This document shows positions 32,937 to 35,808 of a stretch of DNA of 35,808 bases, piece after piece. The notes under the pieces are model-generated. The model worked only from the letters and a program-made list of their open reading frames with translations, had not been told where the DNA came from and did no database searches. Position 1 is the stretch's first letter; each line of letters starts with the position of its first letter. The stretch is from an uncultured Verrucomicrobia subdivision 3 bacterium (GTDB lineage Bacteria > Verrucomicrobiota > Verrucomicrobiia > Limisphaerales > UBA11358), in NCBI GenBank assembly GCA_903842235.1, contig CAIMLG010000246.1, forward strand, positions 1 through 35,808, written 5' to 3'. The position numbers and the translations under genes were made by a program.

Positions 32937-34184
32937 ATGAAAATCCTGATTTCCGCCATCGCCTGCAATCCGTATCTCGGCTCCGAAAACTACATTGGCT
33001 GGGCGGCAGTCCAGGCGCTGGCGCGCGACCATGAACTGTGGGTGCTGACCGGCCGGCGCAACGTGGCGGATCTGCAGCGGGCACATGCGGAAGGCTTGGT
33101 GCCAGACCGCGTTCATTTTGTGTTTGCGGGGCAATGTTCCCCCTGGCATCCCAACCGCATGCTGGCCCGGATGCAAACCTGGCGGGAATATCAATTTTTT
33201 TCCAAGGCCATTCTACCCGTCGCTCGGGAACTTCATGCCCGGGAGAAATTCGATCTGGTGCATCATGTCACCTTTGCCACTTGGCGGGTGGCCTCGCCGC
33301 TGTGGCAATTGGGCTTGCCCTTGGTGCTGGGCCCCATCGGCGGTAACACCAATGTGCCCTGGCGCATGCTGCCCCTCCTCAGCCCGGCCGCCGCCAGCTT
33401 TGAAATTTTGAGAAATATTTCCAATCTGTTGTCGCAAGCCTCGCCCGCGGTTCGGGCCGGGGCCCGCAAGGCGGCGCAGATCTTCACCCCGGACGCCGAG
33501 ACCGCCGCGCTGATGAGCCGCCTGCGCGGTTCCAACCGGGGAGTCAGCCTCCTCTGTCATGCGTTTTTTTCAGAGGCAACTATTCAAGCCGTCAGCCAAC
33601 ACGGACACGAGCGTTCGCGGGCGGGTCCGCTGCGGCTGTTTGCCGGCGGCAACATGATTGGCACCAAAGGCGTGGCGCTGGCCTTGGCAGCGCTGGCCCG
33701 GGTCAAAGCCGCCGGGGTGAAATTTCAGTATCTGCTGGGAGCCAGCGGACCCGAAATGGCCCACCTGCGAAAGCTGACCGCCCGGCTGGGCTTGCAAAAT
33801 GAGGTTCAGTTCAGGGAGGGCCTCCGCGGCGAGGCGTATCACCGGGAACTGGGCGCCAGCCACATTTTTCTCCTGCCCAGCCTCCGCGAGAGCGCCGGGC
33901 TGACGATGATGGAGGCCATGCTCACCGGCTGTGTGCCGGTGGTGGCCGATTGTGGCGGACCGGCACAGATCGTCACCGACGACTGCGGCTATAAAATTCC
34001 GGTCACCAGCCGGAAACAGATGGTAGAGGATATGGCTAAAACCATCGTGTCACTCGACCGTAACCGGGACTTAATTTTGACAAAGGGAAAGGCCGCAGCC
34101 GCGCGAATAGCCACGCATTTTACCGAGGAAAATTACCAGCAAACCATCAATGGCGTTTACCGGGCCGTTACCCAGTCCCGTTAA
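32937..34184 (+). CDS. Family 4-type glycosyltransferase
   Basis: A 415-residue GT-B enzyme. The acceptor domain begins with MKILISAIACNPYLGSENYIG, continues with FDLVHHVTFATWRVASPLW and LVLGPIGGNTNVP, typical of a GT4 subfamily in exopolysaccharide clusters. The donor domain has RLFAGGNMIGTKGVALALAA, then HIFLLPSLRESAGLTMMEAML with the E-x7-E pair, and VVADCGGPAQIV. It is the last plus-strand gene of the locus. Its TAA stop lies in the tetranucleotide TTAA at 34181-34184, which is shared with the stop of the convergent FkbM remnant. Confidence 0.88.
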   Translation: MKILISAIACNPYLGSENYIGWAAVQALARDHELWVLTGRRNVADLQRAHAEGLVPDRVHFVFAGQCSPWHPNRMLARMQTWREYQFFSKAILPVARELHAREKFDLVHHVTFATWRVASPLWQLGLPLVLGPIGGNTNVPWRMLPLLSPAAASFEILRNISNLLSQASPAVRAGARKAAQIFTPDAETAALMSRLRGSNRGVSLLCHAFFSEATIQAVSQHGHERSRAGPLRLFAGGNMIGTKGVALALAALARVKAAGVKFQYLLGASGPEMAHLRKLTARLGLQNEVQFREGLRGEAYHRELGASHIFLLPSLRESAGLTMMEAMLTGCVPVVADCGGPAQIVTDDCGYKIPVTSRKQMVEDMAKTIVSLDRNRDLILTKGKAAAARIATHFTEENYQQTINGVYRAVTQSR

Positions 34185-34696
34185 CATCGTTCTGCTGGCT
34201 TGGCCACGGTGTTAAACCGGCATCGGCGGATGCTCGTTTCTTTGCCCTCGGGCGACAGTTCAAACAGCTGGTAGTTCCACGCGGTGAATGCCTGGGTGGC
34301 CAAATCCTGATTCTCCTCATTGACTTCGATATAGACCAACGGGCGGGCGATCTCAAAAACTTGTTTTGCGCCGTGCAAAAACAAGAGCTCTGCCCCTTCA
34401 ATATCCACCTTGATAAAATCCGGCTTGGCCCAGTGCTGCACCAGAAAATCCGCCGTGATGGATACCACCTGCTTGTGGGCTTCGGTTTCGTCAGCTTGAT
34501 TGCCGGTGAGCATCGCCAGGTGACTGCGGGAATGCCCTTTTTTCGGGATGGCCAATTCCAGAATGCCCATCCGATCGGACACCGCCGCACACAGGGAAAC
34601 CACCGGGGCATAGCCCGCCGGTAAAATCCGGGCGGTGCGATGCTGCAAATCCGCATAAAACGAATCTGCCTTCACGGTAAAAACTAAAATAGCCAC
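34181..34696 (-). pseudogene. FkbM-type methyltransferase, N-terminally truncated remnant
   Basis: The 171 codons from a GTG at 34696 encode the middle and end of an FkbM (Methyltransf_21) enzyme: SLCAAVSDRMGILELAIP, then DFIKVDIEGAELLFLHGA (the family's best-known motif), and LVYIEVNEEN. FkbM proteins normally carry an N-terminal SAM-binding motif of the DVGAxxG type about 25 or more residues before this point. Here the frame closes with a TAA about 30 bp upstream of the GTG, neither other frame restores the motif, and purC ends only 100 bp further on. The gene therefore looks like a decayed leftover of the polysaccharide locus. A shortened but expressed protein cannot be excluded. Confidence 0.6.
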
Positions 34697-34796
34697 CCGC
34701 CGACCAAATGACCCGCCGCACCGTTAACAAAGAAGCCGAAGGTGAACGCGGATCTTGATCCGACTTTACTTGAGGGTTCGAGATTTATTTCCCGCT

Positions 34797-35705
34797 TTAC
34801 AGCTTCTTCCCCGTCAGCCGCTCGTAGGCTTCCAGATAGGTCGCGCTGGTTTTGGCGACGACGTCGTCGGGCAGTTTCGGGCCGGGCGGGGTTTTGTTCC
34901 AGTGGAGTGTTTCAAGGTAGTCGCGGACAAATTGTTTGTCGAAGCTCGGCTGGCCGCGGCCGGGCGCGTATTGGTCGGCGGGCCAGAAACGCGAGGAATC
35001 CGGCGTCAACACCTCGTCAATCAAAATCAATTTGCCCTCGAATAAACCGAACTCGAATTTCGTGTCGGCGATGATGATGCCGCGCTGGCGGGCGTAATCG
35101 CGTCCGGCCCGGTAAAGCTTCAGGCTCAAATCGCGCGCCTGCGTGGCGCGGTCGGGGCCCACAATCTGGCCGGCTTCCGCGAAGGAAATGTTTTCGTCGT
35201 GGCCAGCTTCAGCCTTGGTGGACGGCGTGAAAATCGGCTCGGGCAATTCCGCGGATTCGGTCAGGCCGGCGGGCAGCGGAATGCCGCAGACGGTCTGCGC
35301 TTTCTGGTATTCCTTCCAGCCGCTGCCGGAAAGGTAGCCGCGCACGATGCACTCGATGGCGAGCGGCCGGGCTTTCTTGACGAGCATCGAGCGGCGCTGG
35401 AGGTCGGCGAGCTGGGGGGGCGGGAGGCAAGCTAAAGCTTGGACTCCAACTTCGAGCGGATCATTCGCGCCGGCCAGCAGATGGTTCGGCACCAGCGCGG
35501 CGAATTTCTCGAACCAGAAATGCGAAAATTGCGTGAGCACTTCGCCTTTGCGCGGGATGCCGTTGGGCATGATGACGTCGAAGGCGGAAATGCGGTCGCT
35601 GGCCACGAGCAGGAAGCGGTCGCCGAGATCATAAACCTCGCGGACCTTGCCGGAGCGGACCTTTTTGAGGCCGGGCAAATCAAGCTGGAGAATCGGTTCG
35701 TTCAT
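34797..35705 (-). CDS. purC: SAICAR synthetase (purine biosynthesis)
   Basis: A 302-residue phosphoribosylaminoimidazole-succinocarboxamide synthase, the ATP-dependent step joining aspartate to CAIR. Family motifs are in order: KVRSGKVREVYDLGD (ATP site, about 14-28), ASDRISAFDVIMPNGIPRKG (36-54), the SMLVKKARPLAIECIVRGYLSGSGW stretch (106-130, read as two parts), DTKFEFGLFEGKLILIDEVLTPDSSRFW near the C-terminus. Its length fits the longer, Ade1-like type. Residues of about 85-98 (VQALACLPPP) are longer than usual at this position and are encoded by a GCTAAAGC palindrome, which points to an in-frame insertion. Start is the ATG at 35705; an in-frame ATG at 35732 lies in repeat sequence. Confidence 0.95.
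   Translation of the reverse strand: MNEPILQLDLPGLKKVRSGKVREVYDLGDRFLLVASDRISAFDVIMPNGIPRKGEVLTQFSHFWFEKFAALVPNHLLAGANDPLEVGVQALACLPPPQLADLQRRSMLVKKARPLAIECIVRGYLSGSGWKEYQKAQTVCGIPLPAGLTESAELPEPIFTPSTKAEAGHDENISFAEAGQIVGPDRATQARDLSLKLYRAGRDYARQRGIIIADTKFEFGLFEGKLILIDEVLTPDSSRFWPADQYAPGRGQPSFDKQFVRDYLETLHWNKTPPGPKLPDDVVAKTSATYLEAYERLTGKKL
35428..35441. repeat. GCTAAAGC-core palindrome inside purC
   Basis: CAAGCT, AA, AGCTTG: a perfect 6-bp stem with a 2-nt loop. It encodes residues about 89-93 of SAICAR synthetase and shares its core and loop with the intergenic palindrome at 12241-12256. Confidence 0.65.
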
Positions 35706-35716
35706 GGCAGAAAAAT

Positions 35717-35751
35717 AAAGTCCCAAGCCCAAAGTTCAAAGCCTAAAAACC
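35717..35751. repeat. 7-bp repeat tract, class AAAGTCC
   Basis: Five units in exact register upstream of purC: AAAGTCC, CAAGCCC, AAAGTTC, AAAGCCT, AAAAACC. It is the same class as the tract inside nadE. The tract ends 12 bp before the purC start codon and may occupy its promoter region. Confidence 0.75.
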
Positions 35752-35808
35752 GGTGGGGCGAGCGTCCCCGCGAGCCGTGTTGGCCGTCCGCCAAGTCCGG
35801 CTAGATCG
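35752..35808. other. Gene-free GC-rich right edge
   Basis: The last 57 bp have no supported gene. A stretch with GGGG at 35755-35758 and CCCC at 35766-35769 follows the 7-bp tract directly; it may be part of a further dispersed element, but only one copy is present here. Confidence 0.3.

Noticed and set aside
34491..34730. N-terminal part of the FkbM gene in another frame
   Set aside because: The frame includes GGYFSFYREG, which recalls the SAM motif, but it lacks the DVGA residues and does not join the rest in a convincing way.

Overview
The window looks like a chromosomal segment of a Gram-negative, high-GC bacterium, most probably of the phylum Verrucomicrobiota (Pedosphaera/Limisphaerales type). 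The grounds are inference: a MoxR/von Willebrand operon with a DUF4175-like partner, many proteins with export signals, few recognisable Shine-Dalgarno sequences, and dispersed 7-bp repeats and small palindromes between and inside genes. No rRNA, tRNA, CRISPR array, transposase or phage gene was found.

Region 1 (1-539) holds the 3' end of mutS and a short gene-free stretch. Region 2 (540-16012, all on the minus strand) is a long operon-like block. In transcription order it encodes: a secreted PA14-like/PKD-like/TPR protein; a DUF4159 protein with two copies of its fold; an FHA-MoxR fusion ATPase; a DUF58 vWA protein; a BatA-like membrane vWA protein; a second membrane vWA protein with an amidotransferase-like domain; an unrecognised secreted protein; a large DUF4175-like membrane/coiled-coil protein; and a secreted carbohydrate-binding-like protein. 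From DUF58 downward the genes overlap or are separated by at most 4 bp. All three vWA domains keep the metal-ion motif. This is the best candidate for an undescribed system: a cytosolic ATPase with a phosphopeptide-reading domain, serving vWA proteins of the envelope.

Region 3 (16188-34184) is a surface-polysaccharide locus on both strands. It carries two GT-C membrane glycosyltransferases, a WecG/TagA/CpsF enzyme, two GT4-type, two GT2-type and one GT9-type glycosyltransferases, an O-acyltransferase, an O-antigen ligase/polymerase-like protein, two SAM methyltransferases, and an unusual protein joining an APH-like kinase to two copies of a membrane module. A glutamine-dependent NAD synthetase gene lies among them. 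No initiating phosphoglycosyltransferase, flippase or outer-membrane export protein is seen, so the pathway must use genes elsewhere. Region 4 (34181-35808) holds an N-terminally truncated FkbM methyltransferase remnant, purC, and a repeat-rich end.

A second theme is repeats. Seven tracts follow a 7-bp period and fall into three sequence classes. They fill intergenic gaps, supply start codons, and in one case lie inside nadE. Small palindromes have become part of the coding sequence of a BatA-like protein, purC and the polymerase-like gene.
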